Assembly (NCBI RefSeq): GCF_041956535.1
Contig: NW_027192207.1
Location: 188,810-252,809, forward strand
Source of the DNA: Calcarisporiella thermophila CBS 279.70
Taxonomy: Eukaryota > Calcarisporiellomycota
Direction: 5' to 3'
DNA: 64,000 nucleotides
The position numbers were made by a program, and so were the translations under genes. The first letter of the stretch is position 1; every line of letters starts with the position of its first letter. Positions 34,803 through 46,087 of the stretch are shown one piece after another. Below the pieces are notes generated by a model that was given only the letters and a program-made list of their open reading frames with translations, did no database searches and was not told where the DNA came from.

Positions 34803-36794
34803 ATGTCCTCAAAACTCCAAGCGATGTCGTTAACCCCCTACGCCACCATGGTGCCCGAGAATGCACGAATGGAGCATTGCGAACAGCTGCGATATTTCCT
34901 CGCCACCGCGCCGACCAACATGGGCTCCAACCCGATCAAGTGGCACATCCTCCCAACCGGGACACAGGTTGCCTGTGTGCTGTGGCACAATCTCTTTCAC
35001 ATCACCTCGACGGATATCCTACGCTGCTTGGCATTTCGCCTCGAGGCATATGGGCGCTCGATTGTGGATCGGTCGCGGTTTGAATCGGAGGTCTTCGCCT
35101 CGTTGGCCTCCCTCCGCCCGGGTCCCGACGCGGTCCTGGAGGACCACAACTCCGAGTTTCTCCTCTTCCTCCGACGCGAAGGCTGCGTGCGAACGGTGAG
35201 GCGGCAGAAGGTGTACTACTGGTTTTCGGTGCCTCACGACCGGCTTTTCATCGAGGCTCTGGAACGCGACATGGAGAAGGAGCGCCAGGGCATCCCCACG
35301 GTGACGGTGGCCATCGCAGAGCCCGCCATCTCGCTGACCCCCGAGACCCTCGCGGATCTGCGCAAGTCTCTGGGCGAGGACAAGATTGCATCGAGTATCG
35401 CCGCCGAGAACGTCGAGATCCATGTGAATAGCTTCGAGACGGGGCTGGACAACTTCAATGACGCGTTCGACGAGTCCGGCTACCATTTTAGCAAAACGCT
35501 GTCGGGCGAGAGCCACTATGATCCGCTAAAGGAGGAAGGCAAGATGGCGGTAGAGGACGCGATGGGAGTCTCCAGCGGAGGTAAGGAGAAGAGGGACGAT
35601 TTCGCAGCGATGCCCGAAGATCACCCGTTTTCTCAGGCGACCTCTGCTTGGCCCGATTCGCACCCCGAAATGGAGGAATTCTCCCACGCCGACGAGGACT
35701 CCCAGCACCCTAAAGAGGCTCCCCTGGTAGCTTCCGACTTAGGGTCGCGGGTATGGGCCCGCTGGGATAAGGTCGCGTCCCTCGAGAACTATTACCAGAA
35801 GATGCCGGAAAACTTGTTCGGGCAGCGCTCTTGGTCCCTAGATCCTCAGCCTTGGCTCCTCCCGATGGACTACAACCAGGGAGAGCTTCATGAGACAGGC
35901 ACGCAAGAAGAAGCAAGCTCAATACCCGACGAACTTCGCCACGGTTCCCCATGCTCGTCGTCTTCGAGCTCCACTGCAGCCGCCGCGGGTGGCGTGTTTA
36001 GCGCCCCCCACCTTCTGCTTTCACGGCAGGGAGGAAGACGTCGAGCCCATACCATTTCGGAGCCCCCCAGCAATCTGGAGCAGCGGCGTCCGAACCAATC
36101 ACCAAAACGTACCCCATCCCCATCGACTTCTTCGCCGGCCACCTCTGCCTCGACGCCGTCGGTTCCCGAGAAGAGCACCAACTCTGCCTCGAGCTCGAAT
36201 CCTAATGGTTCGAATGAGGAGGGTTCGAAGCAAAACAACGAGGAGGAATTCTCGGAACCGCGGCCGTTCATCTGCCCTTTTCCCGGGTGTCAGCGCCCAT
36301 TTAAGCGCCTCCAGCACTGGAAGCGGCACATCCGGAGCTCACACTCCAACATCCGCCCCTACGAATGCCCCCTCTGTGGCAAAGCTTTCACGCGGTCCGA
36401 CAGTCTCACGGTCCACAAGCGCACCCATGTCCGGCAAATGGAGCGGCAGCAACAACAGCTCCAGCAACAGCAGTTGCGTCAACAAGCGGCGGCCGCGGCC
36501 GCGGCAGCAGCCGCCGCAGCCGCCGCAGCCGCTACAGGAGAGCATCAGATTGTCCCTGGGCACTATTCGATGCACGGAAGGCGCAGATCGATGAGCATGA
36601 GCCCGTCGTTGGATGGATTGATGATGAACCCGCAGCAGCCAATAATGGCCACGGGCGTCCCTGTGAGGCCGCCAGGTCGCGGGCGTGGACGCGGGAGATC
36701 CTCCACGGAGGAGCTCATCTGGCAGCGGCCGGCCCAGCCACAGCAGACGTATTCATTTCCAGCAGAGGATGGCACCTGGTCGTGGGGGATGTAA
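34803..36794 (+). CDS. STE12: Ste12-type transcription factor (homeodomain-like plus two C2H2 fingers)
   Basis: Single exon, 663 residues. The Ste12 DNA-binding region covers about residues 20-165 (EHCEQLRYFLATAPTN, PTGTQVACVLWHNLFHITST, FLLFLRREGCVRTVRRQKVY). A long Ser/Pro/Glu-rich middle follows. Near residues 488-545 are two C2H2 fingers, the first C-x4-C-x12-H-x4-H and the second C-x2-C-x12-H-x3-H, then a poly-Gln and a poly-Ala tract (about residues 550-580). The Ste12-plus-fingers layout is known from filamentous fungi, where it acts below the Fus3/Kss1-type MAP kinase in mating, invasive growth and pathogenicity; yeast Ste12 lacks the fingers. Absence of introns is unusual among its neighbours. 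Two Met codons near the start (1 and 8) are possible initiators. Confidence 0.95.
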   Translation: MSSKLQAMSLTPYATMVPENARMEHCEQLRYFLATAPTNMGSNPIKWHILPTGTQVACVLWHNLFHITSTDILRCLAFRLEAYGRSIVDRSRFESEVFASLASLRPGPDAVLEDHNSEFLLFLRREGCVRTVRRQKVYYWFSVPHDRLFIEALERDMEKERQGIPTVTVAIAEPAISLTPETLADLRKSLGEDKIASSIAAENVEIHVNSFETGLDNFNDAFDESGYHFSKTLSGESHYDPLKEEGKMAVEDAMGVSSGGKEKRDDFAAMPEDHPFSQATSAWPDSHPEMEEFSHADEDSQHPKEAPLVASDLGSRVWARWDKVASLENYYQKMPENLFGQRSWSLDPQPWLLPMDYNQGELHETGTQEEASSIPDELRHGSPCSSSSSSTAAAAGGVFSAPHLLLSRQGGRRRAHTISEPPSNLEQRRPNQSPKRTPSPSTSSPATSASTPSVPEKSTNSASSSNPNGSNEEGSKQNNEEEFSEPRPFICPFPGCQRPFKRLQHWKRHIRSSHSNIRPYECPLCGKAFTRSDSLTVHKRTHVRQMERQQQQLQQQQLRQQAAAAAAAAAAAAAAAATGEHQIVPGHYSMHGRRRSMSMSPSLDGLMMNPQQPIMATGVPVRPPGRGRGRGRSSTEELIWQRPAQPQQTYSFPAEDGTWSWGM

Positions 36795-37270
36795 CGAATA
36801 GACGCATTTTGATTTTGATGACATTGTTTGTTTTTTTGGCATTCCTTGTGTATTCGCATATACATTCAGTTTTCGAAGTTGATTGTGTTGTTTGTTCATT
36901 TCAACTTTTTTTATTTTTGTCGGCATTGCATTCGCAAATATGAATCTATCTTGCATTTTAGTTTAGCTTGTTTCATCTCTGGCAATAATACAACATTTTT
37001 AAAGGTTCTTGGTGAGAAAATCTGCCTGCTTCGAGAGCTAGCATCATCATGCCGAGTGGGGAACCTCCATGGGAAAGAGCAAGAGCAAAGGCAAAAAAAA
37101 AAACCGTTATTATTTTTGTTGAATGTACAATACAAGCATATTGAAGAACAAATGTGGGAGTCGCATCCTTCTGCGCCGGTCGATATTGAGCAGTCTACCC
37201 CAAAGATGAAAATCACAGAAGCAAAGAGGAAAAAATAAGAGAACAAAAGTATCACGCACAACGGATATCA
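36795..37270. other. Convergent 3' spacer between STE12 and RPB10
   Basis: 476 bp of AT-rich DNA containing both 3' UTRs. Small open frames here overlap each other and show no family signal. Confidence 0.5.
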
Positions 37271-37639
37271 CTACGACCTAGAGCGCACACGTTCGAGGGC
37301 TATAGGTAGTTTTCACCGCAACACATTGTTAGATTATGCTCAGGATCTACCCCCCAAAAAAGGGGGAAAAGAAATACTTACGATTATAATGCAACAGCTT
37401 CTCAATCAGATCCACATGAGTCAAGACCATTCGGCGGCAGCAATATCTTTTTAATCCGAGAGCATCAAGGGCCTCGCTATTAGATTTCGGTAGAATTAGA
37501 GGAATGCAATCAAACGGGAAATATAAGATCAAGCAGCTAATTACCCTTCACTGTAATCGGCCTGTAATAAACTGAGATACGAATCCCATTTATTGCCAAT
37601 CACTTTCCCGCAGGTAAAACAGCGCACGGGGATGATCAT
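37271..37639 (-). CDS. RPB10: RPB10/RPABC5, shared subunit of RNA polymerases I, II and III
   Basis: Three exons, 37639-37545, 37476-37382 and 37299-37271, encode 72 residues; the family is 65-75. The start [18 protein letters not shown] holds the CxxC of the zinc site, and the second pair is in the invariant [20 protein letters not shown]. The last exon supplies the conserved PLE after HYN and ends with an Arg-rich tail. The last exon is only 29 nt including the stop. Too fragmented to appear as one long reading frame, so easy to miss. Confidence 0.96.
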
Positions 37640-38132
37640 ATTTACTCTTTTTGATTAATACGGAAGAGTGGTAGAGAAAACACTGTGACTTTTTACTGGA
37701 GATTGCGAGAATTAGTCTTTCGTCCTGCACAAGCCACAAAAATAAACTGGGAAATCTAGTAGAATGTGTGACAGGGGTTTTTAGTTGGAGAGAAAGATTT
37801 AACTCCTTATTAATTTATTACAATCTCAAATGTACGTATATATATCCAATAAATGATGACGTAGCTACGTAGACAGAGATTAAGAAGATCTGAAAGTAAC
37901 ATATGTAACAGAATGGAACAAAATTCAAAGCCACATTTTGTGCATTTTCTTGTTTTATAACAAAGTAATATGATAATGGTTAAAATATAAATGGTAGAAA
38001 AACTGGAAACAGATTTAATGAAGATAAAAATTATAACTATAAATCGATTATGATGACTAGTTTGAATATAAAAATTAAAAAAATGTTAAAATCATTCTGG
38101 TGATTTTTTTCTTATTTGGAAGTATAATGCCA
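37640..38132. other. AT-rich spacer at the edge of the NLR island
   Basis: Mostly A and T, no coding signal. It includes the RPB10 promoter on its left side and DNA 3' of the NLR-like gene on its right. Confidence 0.5.
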
Positions 38133-38157
38133 ATTTTTCTGATTAAATCAGAAAAAT
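38133..38157. terminator. Perfect hairpin just 3' of the NLR-like gene
   Basis: A 25-bp inverted repeat with 12-bp perfect arms (atttttctgatt and its complement) around one central A. It begins 6 bp beyond the stop codon of the leftward NLR-like gene. In RNA it would form a stem with almost no loop. Its role in 3' end formation is inference. Confidence 0.55.
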
Positions 38158-38162
38158 AGGTA

Positions 38163-41100
38163 TTATATGTCAACTTGCTCTGGCGCTTGACGAAGAGTCT
38201 CCAGATTTCTAATAGCTGTTGCAGTAAGTGGGTGCTCAATTCCATACACGTTCTTGTAAATTGTCAGGGCTCGTTGATACAGTGGTTCAGCTTGGTCATA
38301 ATTGTTTTGATTGGCGTTAAGAAGAGCCAGACCATTAAGAGTACCTGCAGTTGCTGGATGTTCCGAGCCAAGCTTTTTCTCGCGGATTACCAGAGCTTTT
38401 TGATAAAGTGTTTCGGCCTGCTCATACTTCTCTTGTTTAACATAAAGATAGGCCAAACTATTAAAAGTGCTAGCAGTATCTGGGTGTTGTGCTCCTAGTA
38501 TCTTCTCTTGACCTGCGAGAACGCTCTGATATAATGATTCAGCTCTCTCATACTTGTCTTGGTTAACATAAAGATTAGCCAAATTACTTAGTGTCCTTAA
38601 AATATCTGGGTGTTGTGATCCTAGGGCATTCTTTTGGATAGCCAAAGTTTTTCGATACAATGCTTCAGCCTGGTCAAACTTGCCCTGGTTAACATGGAGT
38701 TCTGCCAAATTATTAAGAGAATAGGCAATTACAGGATGGTCCAATCCCAGTGCTTTTTCACGGATTTCCAGAGCACGTTGATGCAACAATTCCGCTTCAT
38801 CATACTTGCCCTGATGGCCATAGAGAGATGCGATAGCGTTGAGGGTGCTTGCTGTGTGCGTATGCTGCGATCCAAATACCTTTTCGTATATCACCAAAAC
38901 TCGACGAAACAGACATTCTGCCTGTTTATAATTGCCTTGTATTTTGTAAAGACACCCAAGGTTATGGAGTGTACAGGCTGTATTAGGATGTTCGGGCCCT
39001 AGAACCTTTTCCTGGATTGACAAAGCACGCAGATAGAATGATTCTGATTGATCATATATGCCCATTTTTTTATGGAACTCTGCAAGAATATTGAGGGTAT
39101 TTGCGGTATATGGATGTTGTAATCCCAGTAACTTTTCGTATATTGCTAGGGCACGTTGATATAAGGATTCTGCTTGACTCAACTTTCCTTGATGCTTATA
39201 GAGAGAAGCCAGAGCAATAAGACAATCCGCTGTATCAGGGTGATCAAATTCAAAGACTTTCCCTCGGATCTCAATGGCACGTTTAAACAATGGTTCAGCC
39301 TGATCGTACTTTCCCTGGATCACATATAGATTGGCCAGATTACGGAGAGATGTTGCAGTGTATAGATGATCAGGTCCCATTATATTCTCAAATACGACTA
39401 GAGCCTGTAGACATAGCTCGAGAGCCTGATTGTACCTCCCTTGATTTGTGTAGAAGATCGCCAGATTATTGAGGGAACTTGCGGTGCACGGATGGTCAGG
39501 GCCAAATACCTTTTCATATATCTCAAAAGCACGTTTATACAGCGATTCAACTCGATCATATTTTCCTTGGTTAAAATAAAGTCCAGCCAGACCACTAAGA
39601 GAATCAGCGGTTTCTGGATGCTCTAGTCCCAACACTTTCTCTCTAATTGCCAAAGCACGCCGATATAATGACTCAGACTGTTCATATTTGCCTTGACTAT
39701 CATAGAATTCAGCTAAATAGTGAAGAGATCTTGCAGTGTAAGGATGATTCGACCCCAATACTTTTTCGTGGATTTCCACTGCACGGTGAAAAATCGCCTC
39801 AGCTTGATCATATTTGCCTCGATTAGCGTAGAGCTCAGCCATACCATTGAGAGTACTTGCGAGATCAGCATGGTCAGACCCCAGAACTTTCTCGTATATC
39901 ATTAGAGCACGGGTGTATAACTGCTCAGCCTGGTCATAATTTCCTTGAATCCTGTAAAGACCAGCGAGATTATGTAGAGTTGTGGCTGTATCCTGATGCT
40001 CCAACCCCAAAATCTTCTCCCTGATCCCCAAGGCACGATTAAATAGGGATTCGGCCAGAGCGTACTTGCCTTGTTTCTTGTAAAGTGTAGCCAGACTTAT
40101 GAGAGAATTTGCAGTATTAGCGTGCTCGTAACCATATGCAGATTCGGTAATTTTTACTGAAAAATTTGCGAGTATCTCTGTTTCAATAAATATACCATTA
40201 TCCAACAAATACTTGGTCGTGTGAACAAGTAATTCTTCAAATTGTACTGACGTGAATAAATTATGATCGAAGCCATCGAGTAGTTTTATGAGATAGCGAA
40301 TATGTGGGAGGTATTGATTCATGATCGATCTCGTGCGAGCATCTAATGGGTCCAAACACTTAATCTCGTGGTTGATAGCAATAGCCAGATTCTGGGCCCA
40401 AACTAGCCTTTGCTGATTTTGGATTCCGTCAAAAACAATCTTTTGAACGAGACGATGAATTTTTAAAGTGTTTCTTGCTATCCCATCGAGTTCCCCTTTA
40501 TCTTTAAAAGTCAGAAACGAGTAACCGATTAATAGACCAATTGCTTTTCGAGTATTTTCAATATTTAATTGATTCGCAGACAAATCCGAAAAAACTATAT
40601 CGAGATCTAGAGCAGAATGCTGGTTTTCGAAGAGAAATATCGGGATTTCGTCTGGTTGGAGGAAAGCGCACATTTCCAGAATCGATACTGCTGTTGGGTT
40701 TATTTCTCGAATTTGATTAAAAGAAATACTCCAAACTGTTTTCATTGTATATTTATATTCATCTAAGCTACTATCCAGAAAAGCTAGTACCTCTACTTGA
40801 CGCTCTTTTATCAAGGTAAGATAGCGAGTGTATGTAGATAATGTCTCCTCAATATAGGCGCGCGCAAGATCTATCGCAAGTGGTATATATTCCAGTTCTC
40901 GAATTATCTCGTAAGCAGCGGAAACTTGAGGGTCATTTGAACTCGAAGGCATTTTTTTATTCAGCAATAGCTTGAAAGATTCATTTTCCTCCATCCTGTC
41001 CACACTAATTATTTTAGCCCTTCTATGTGAGACTATGCAACGAGAAGTCAACATAATATCTCCCTTTTCACGAGGTAAAGTCTCAAATATCTTTCCACTA

Positions 41101-41536
41101 ATCGTGTGATTCACGTTATCCAGTAGCAGTAGCCATTTAGACATGTTTTGCAGCCGACTCTGAACCCAGCTGATGACTTTCTCTTCCGATCCCTCTTCCT
41201 TTAAAATATCTTCGTCAAAGCCAAGATTAATTGCAAGATTGCGGTAAGAATCAAGTATTAAGCTCCAGCTGCTGGCATTGAGCCAGAAAACAAAATTATA
41301 ATTTTTACGGAAAACATAGCAATACTGCAGCATTAATTGTGTTTTACCCATACCACCGAGCCCGCATAATGCAACGATTATACACCCCTCATCTGCCTTT
41401 TCTTCATTAAACGCTTCAGTTATTTTATTAAATACACCAGGTCGATCAACAAATGCGCGATTCCTTTGAGGAACACCAAAGAAAGTATTCTTGACATTAT
41501 TGATGTCATAACCCACTCGAGTGGAGTTAGCACCAT
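38163..41536 (-). CDS. NLR-like NB-ARC protein with 15 kinesin-light-chain-type TPR repeats
   Basis: The frame is open from a likely acceptor AG at 41537-41538 to the stop at 38163 (about 1124 residues). The NB-ARC domain has Walker A GLGGMGKTQL (about 40-60 residues from the exon start), Walker B KWLLLLDNV, the MLTSRC motif and IPLAIDLARAYI (the GLPL equivalent). From the middle on there are 15 full 42-residue TPR units plus a half unit; each opens with a Gx(D/E)HPxT-like motif and contains QGKYxQAExLxxRAL. No in-frame ATG precedes the P-loop, so the true start and any N-terminal effector domain lie on an upstream exon. Such proteins are STAND ATPases; fungal ones mediate non-self recognition and programmed cell death. 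The repeats are diverged at DNA level, so not a recent expansion. Confidence 0.85.
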
Positions 41537-44500
41537 CTATATGCGTTAGGTAAACATATTAATATGTTGAATCTGGTGAATAGGGTTATTATAGGGTTGA
41601 ATAGGGTTGCTATACCATATATAAAATTGCTCACGGAGATAAAACTTCCATTACTGGCATGTACATTTCCACTGACATTTGTAGATTGCATCAAGTTAGT
41701 TTGTGAAGAGAAATTAATAAATGTTAAATCGTTTCTACAATTATTTTATTAATCAAACAAAGAGTTTTTGGGGTTGATGTCGGAGGACTTCTGAGTATTT
41801 GAAAAAAATTAAGCAAAATTCTGCATTTCAAAAGTCTAAAATCGACTTATGCATCACAAAAGCCTAAGAATCCAAGTGATATCTTAATACCAATTAAAAA
41901 ATGTGACTGTTTTTGGCATCATAACAAATTTGAGAAATTACGTCAATTAAGACGACGACCACAACGACAAATAACAACCGTTACGACAGTAAATATTACG
42001 ACAAAACTGAAAAACTGAAACTGAAAAACTGAAAAAACACGATACTACAACACTAGCACTATGGCTATGAAAAGCTATTTGAAATAATTTCCTTGAAATA
42101 TTTGGTGACTATAAATTTAATAAAATTTCTGACACTGAAAAATTGCAAGGTTGATTTGATATCCTCAATCTCCATCTCAATACCATGCATTCAAAGCTCG
42201 AGTAGAGCTCATGCTTTTTTGTTAAATGGCTTTAATTTTTTCGTTTCTGACTCATATCTCTAGCATCCCTGGATATCCAACTGTAGGCGCTTTGAATCCT
42301 TCTTTTTAGCCACAATTTTTATATACTACATAAATGAATCTGCCATAATTTTGGAAGAAACTACTTATTTTGTGCTGTGTTTTGGTTTAATCGATGCTGA
42401 TTGGGTTGCCTCCTCTGCATTAGACGCGTTCACTGCAGCCTCCAAATGATCATCCTGGTTTGCATTGGCTTCATAATATAAGATACTTTCATTTTTTTCT
42501 TCTCTATTGATATTTGAGAAAATTTCAATATTGTAATTAGTTTCTTTTTGAAAAGATCTTAATAAAAATTGGAATTGCCTCTCTTCATCAGATTCATCGA
42601 TGATTCTGTTCAAATTTTCTTACTTATACTGAAAGTTGAGTTGCCAGTGCGAAACTTGTGGAAGAAGATACGTATCTCATGATCAATGAATTTTCTCGAA
42701 ATGCTTATGATACCCAAACTCTTGGGCTTGCTCCTCTCATACCTACACTTTTTCTCTGCCACTAACCAGAGTTTGATTGTAATTGTTTTCGCACTCTTGT
42801 GGGTAAAACCAGCTTGACGCTCGCTATTGTACTTTCACTCTAATTCCCTTGATATACATAACTCGATTTCAGCAATTTCATTCAATATCCTTGGCATTCC
42901 ATTTAGTTTGTGGTTTATTAGTTGCCGTATCTGAATGCAAAGGAAAGGAAAGTGATATTATCACTTTCAAACACCAAAAACATTTTTATAATATAGAAAC
43001 ATTTTTGGTGCTCGAAATAGAGTCGCGTCTTGTGATCATTTCCAAAAAATTAATTCAGAAGTTTTCTTTCTATAGCAGACAGGATTATTGGAACCTCTAA
43101 GTTAAGCATATAATAACCATCCTAAACTTATCGTAATACTTACCTTGACATAGTGAATTATCATTTATTCTTATTATTTTTACTTGGAATAAAGGATCGC
43201 TTTAAATGTGAATATAATAATTGCAGCTGGTCAATGAACCGCAAAATATATGCAATGTCTCTAATTTTTGAATACTTGCTTGCATTAATTTGCTTTAGCT
43301 TACACTATGAAAACGGGAGAATTTTGTCCGGATAGTCCGAGTTATAGAGTTCCGATATATCTTTGTCTAAAAGCAGGCAATTTTCCGCGGCGAAAGCATA
43401 GGTGGCAGATCCATTTCTGAATTAAATGTATTATCGATGTAAATGTATCCATTTCCACAATATTCCATCGAAGGCTAAGGTGTGGTTCACTGTGTACACT
43501 CATTTGATTCCAGGTCGAATAGAAGGCGGGTGGTGATTTAGAATCCAATGCTGGAGCCAGAAAATTGGTCCTTGTTACAAAATTATAAGCCTTATGCACC
43601 CTGGTGAACCTTGTTTATCAAGTTATCAGCCTTGTTTTAAGTTGTGAATTTTTATATATAATGATCACTTGTTCACAAAATGTCCCTTTTTCGATTTTCT
43701 GGTAATCAGTTTATGCTTTTGAAATATGATCAATTGCTTTATGATGAGTGATTTTTTATACAATACTGCCTTCAGGCTAGTTAATTGCTCCACCATCTAA
43801 ACGATTTAAAATGGAGAACTTAACCTTTCAAACGACTAAAGTATATATAAATTGCATCATTGTCATGAATATTGGAATATTTTTTTCGCCATAACTTGTT
43901 TTATTTTAATAGTGTAAGATATCGTTAGCAGTGATAACCAACTATCCTCCAATATTGAGCGTCAAATGCATATCTTGTCTTTAGGGGAAATTGACAAAGG
44001 TGAATTGACCCGTTTGACACGTGACTTGCTAATGAAACTGTCAAAAAAAAAAAAATACACGCTTGCATAAAATACGCGTTGACCTTCAATAGAATTCTGG
44101 ACTACGCGTTTTGTTGAATCATACAATTCAAAATTGCGGCAATGAAGAACAACTCTGTAGGTACGAAACTAAGTCATAGATTTAATTTTCTCACTCTCCA
44201 TCTAGCTATGCGAGCTACATTGATTAACTAAATTTTAAACATTAATTATGCAGCTGATGGTTTCGAAACTCTTTGCAAAAACAGGCCGCTTAGCAAACCA
44301 AGATCTCCCGGTCCCACTCCTGATCCCGATCCTCAATAGCCAATTGTGTCCTTTTGCTTGTGCATTGCAACTCTCCCCCAATCTTGCGCGATAAAAATCA
44401 TGCTATCATATAGCATAAATACATCTTCAATTTTCTTTAACATGCTCACGAATGTTTTGAGGATTTGGTTGACAATCTTGTAATGTTCTAAAATTCTATT

Positions 44501-44999
44501 CATTAAAAGAGCTTTTTATTCGTTCGTACTTAATCACTATTCACATTATTGCTTTCATTACTCACTAGCTATCAATTCTATTATGTGAAAAACTTCTTAT
44601 TGTATTGAAAGGACTTGCTCAAGATATATATGAATATTCAAGCTCGCATGATAACGGCGGAGATTAATCTATTGTTCGGTAAGTACTATTTTGGGTATTA
44701 TATTGATCTTAGAATCCTGACTTCAAAGGTCAAAAGTCAATCAAGATATTTCGAGATATTTTTCTTCGATTTTCACCTGTGTCATCCTCCTAATCTTTGA
44801 GAATCGGTATGAAAAGCTATTTATCTAATTATTTTTTTTTTTTGTAAATGCATACAGAGTTTGAGTTTGTTCAGCTTTACACATAAGCCTAAGAGGCTCA
44901 GAGACTGATAATAGTGAGGAAAAATCGGTTTTATATATTTTGAGTAGTGACAACGTTCCATCCAAAGAACAGCGAAAGACATATGAATCAATAAGCACA
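41537..44999. other. AT-rich, gene-poor island
   Basis: About 3.4 kb of very AT-rich DNA. A candidate 19-codon 5' exon of the NLR-like gene (Asn/Ser/Gly-rich) lies at 41635-41691 on the minus strand, but its donor phase does not match cleanly. Three tagggtt-like units occur at 41580-41611, a ctgaaaaa tandem at about 42005-42035, and an unrecognised acidic 82-codon frame at 42365-42613 (minus). Another minus-strand frame at 43342-43599 is also unrecognised. Nothing here supports a complete gene. Confidence 0.5.
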
Positions 45000-45879
45000 T
45001 TAGACCTTGAAACCACGGCTGGCCCTGCGACCACGGGCACGCTCGAACTTGCGACCCTTCGAGCGGACATAAGGCCTAGAAAGAGAAACATGAATTCCAT
45101 TTAGTATACCAGGTTCGGCCCAGCAAACTCTCCAAAAAAAAATTCGAAAACTCACTTCTTGTTCTTGTGAGGACCGAAACCGAAGTGCTTCACGGCCTCG
45201 CGAGAGCTCTTCTTACCGCGCAGGAGAACGGTGTTGGAGCCAGTGGGGGCACGGAGAGCAAGCTGATCAAAGGTCAGGCACTCACCGCCGGCAGCAAGGA
45301 TGCGGGCGCGGGCGGAAGAGGTGAAGCGAAGAGCAGCAACGGAAAGCTTGGGCACCTCAAGGAGACGTTCGTCATCGGTCACAGTGGCGACGATAACGGC
45401 GGTCTTACCCTCTTGGCCCTTCATTTGGCTGGCAACGAAAGAGAGGGAGACAGGGGGGCGGTTCACGCGCGACATAAAGAGGCGCTTGAGAACGGCCGCG
45501 TTGAATTTGGAGTCGGTACGGCGGGCGAGGAAGCGGTAGAGCTACAATGCAGGGCAGATTGCGTTTGTCATCGTGAATGGAAATGAAAAGGCCAGATCGA
45601 TCTAATAATTACCTTCACCAACAACCGGAGGTAGACATCCTGGCTGCTAGGAGCGGTCCTGTTGGACTTTTTGACGTGGTGCTTCTTGATGTCAATACCC
45701 TATCAGATGAAGGAACAAGCATTAAAACAATGATCTTCAACCATGGATAACATTTCCATGAGCGACAACAGAAAAACAAAGCATGCATCCATCCATTCAA
45801 ACATTCTTCAGCACATCCACCCCCTTCCCTTCTGCATGCATCCATCGTCAAGCACCCCCATATCAAAGATACTAACCAT
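45000..45879 (-). CDS. RPL18: Large-subunit ribosomal protein eL18
   Basis: Four coding exons, 45879-45877 (ATG only), 45699-45613, 45541-45156 and 45075-45000, encode 183 residues. Family hallmarks are present: [57 protein letters not shown] and the basic [20 protein letters not shown] tail. A component of the 60S subunit. The first intron directly follows the ATG, a placement common in fungal ribosomal protein genes. It is transcribed away from the SKI8 gene. Confidence 0.97.
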
Positions 45880-46087
45880 GACGGATTACTGTCTACCAGT
45901 TATTGTATATCAACCGGGCAAGAGAACAGAGAGAAGGAACCTCAATTTGTAAAGCGAACGCTATTTCTCTCCCCAGAGGATCCGTAAAAAAAATCATAAG
46001 CCACATTCCTCAAGCCACTCCTTTTTCTTGCCGACGCGAATTTCTTCAAAGTAGACAAGTAGACACTTGCGACTGAGAAGGGGGAAA
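45880..46087. promoter_or_regulatory. 208-bp divergent promoter shared by RPL18 and SKI8/WDR61
   Basis: The two start codons are only 208 bp apart on opposite strands. The region must hold both core promoters. Each gene has its first intron directly after the ATG, so enhancing elements may sit in those introns. Confidence 0.6.

Noticed and set aside
42365-42613. Acidic 82-codon frame in the AT-rich island
   Set aside because: No family, no clear promoter or splice sites; a short open frame is not surprising here.
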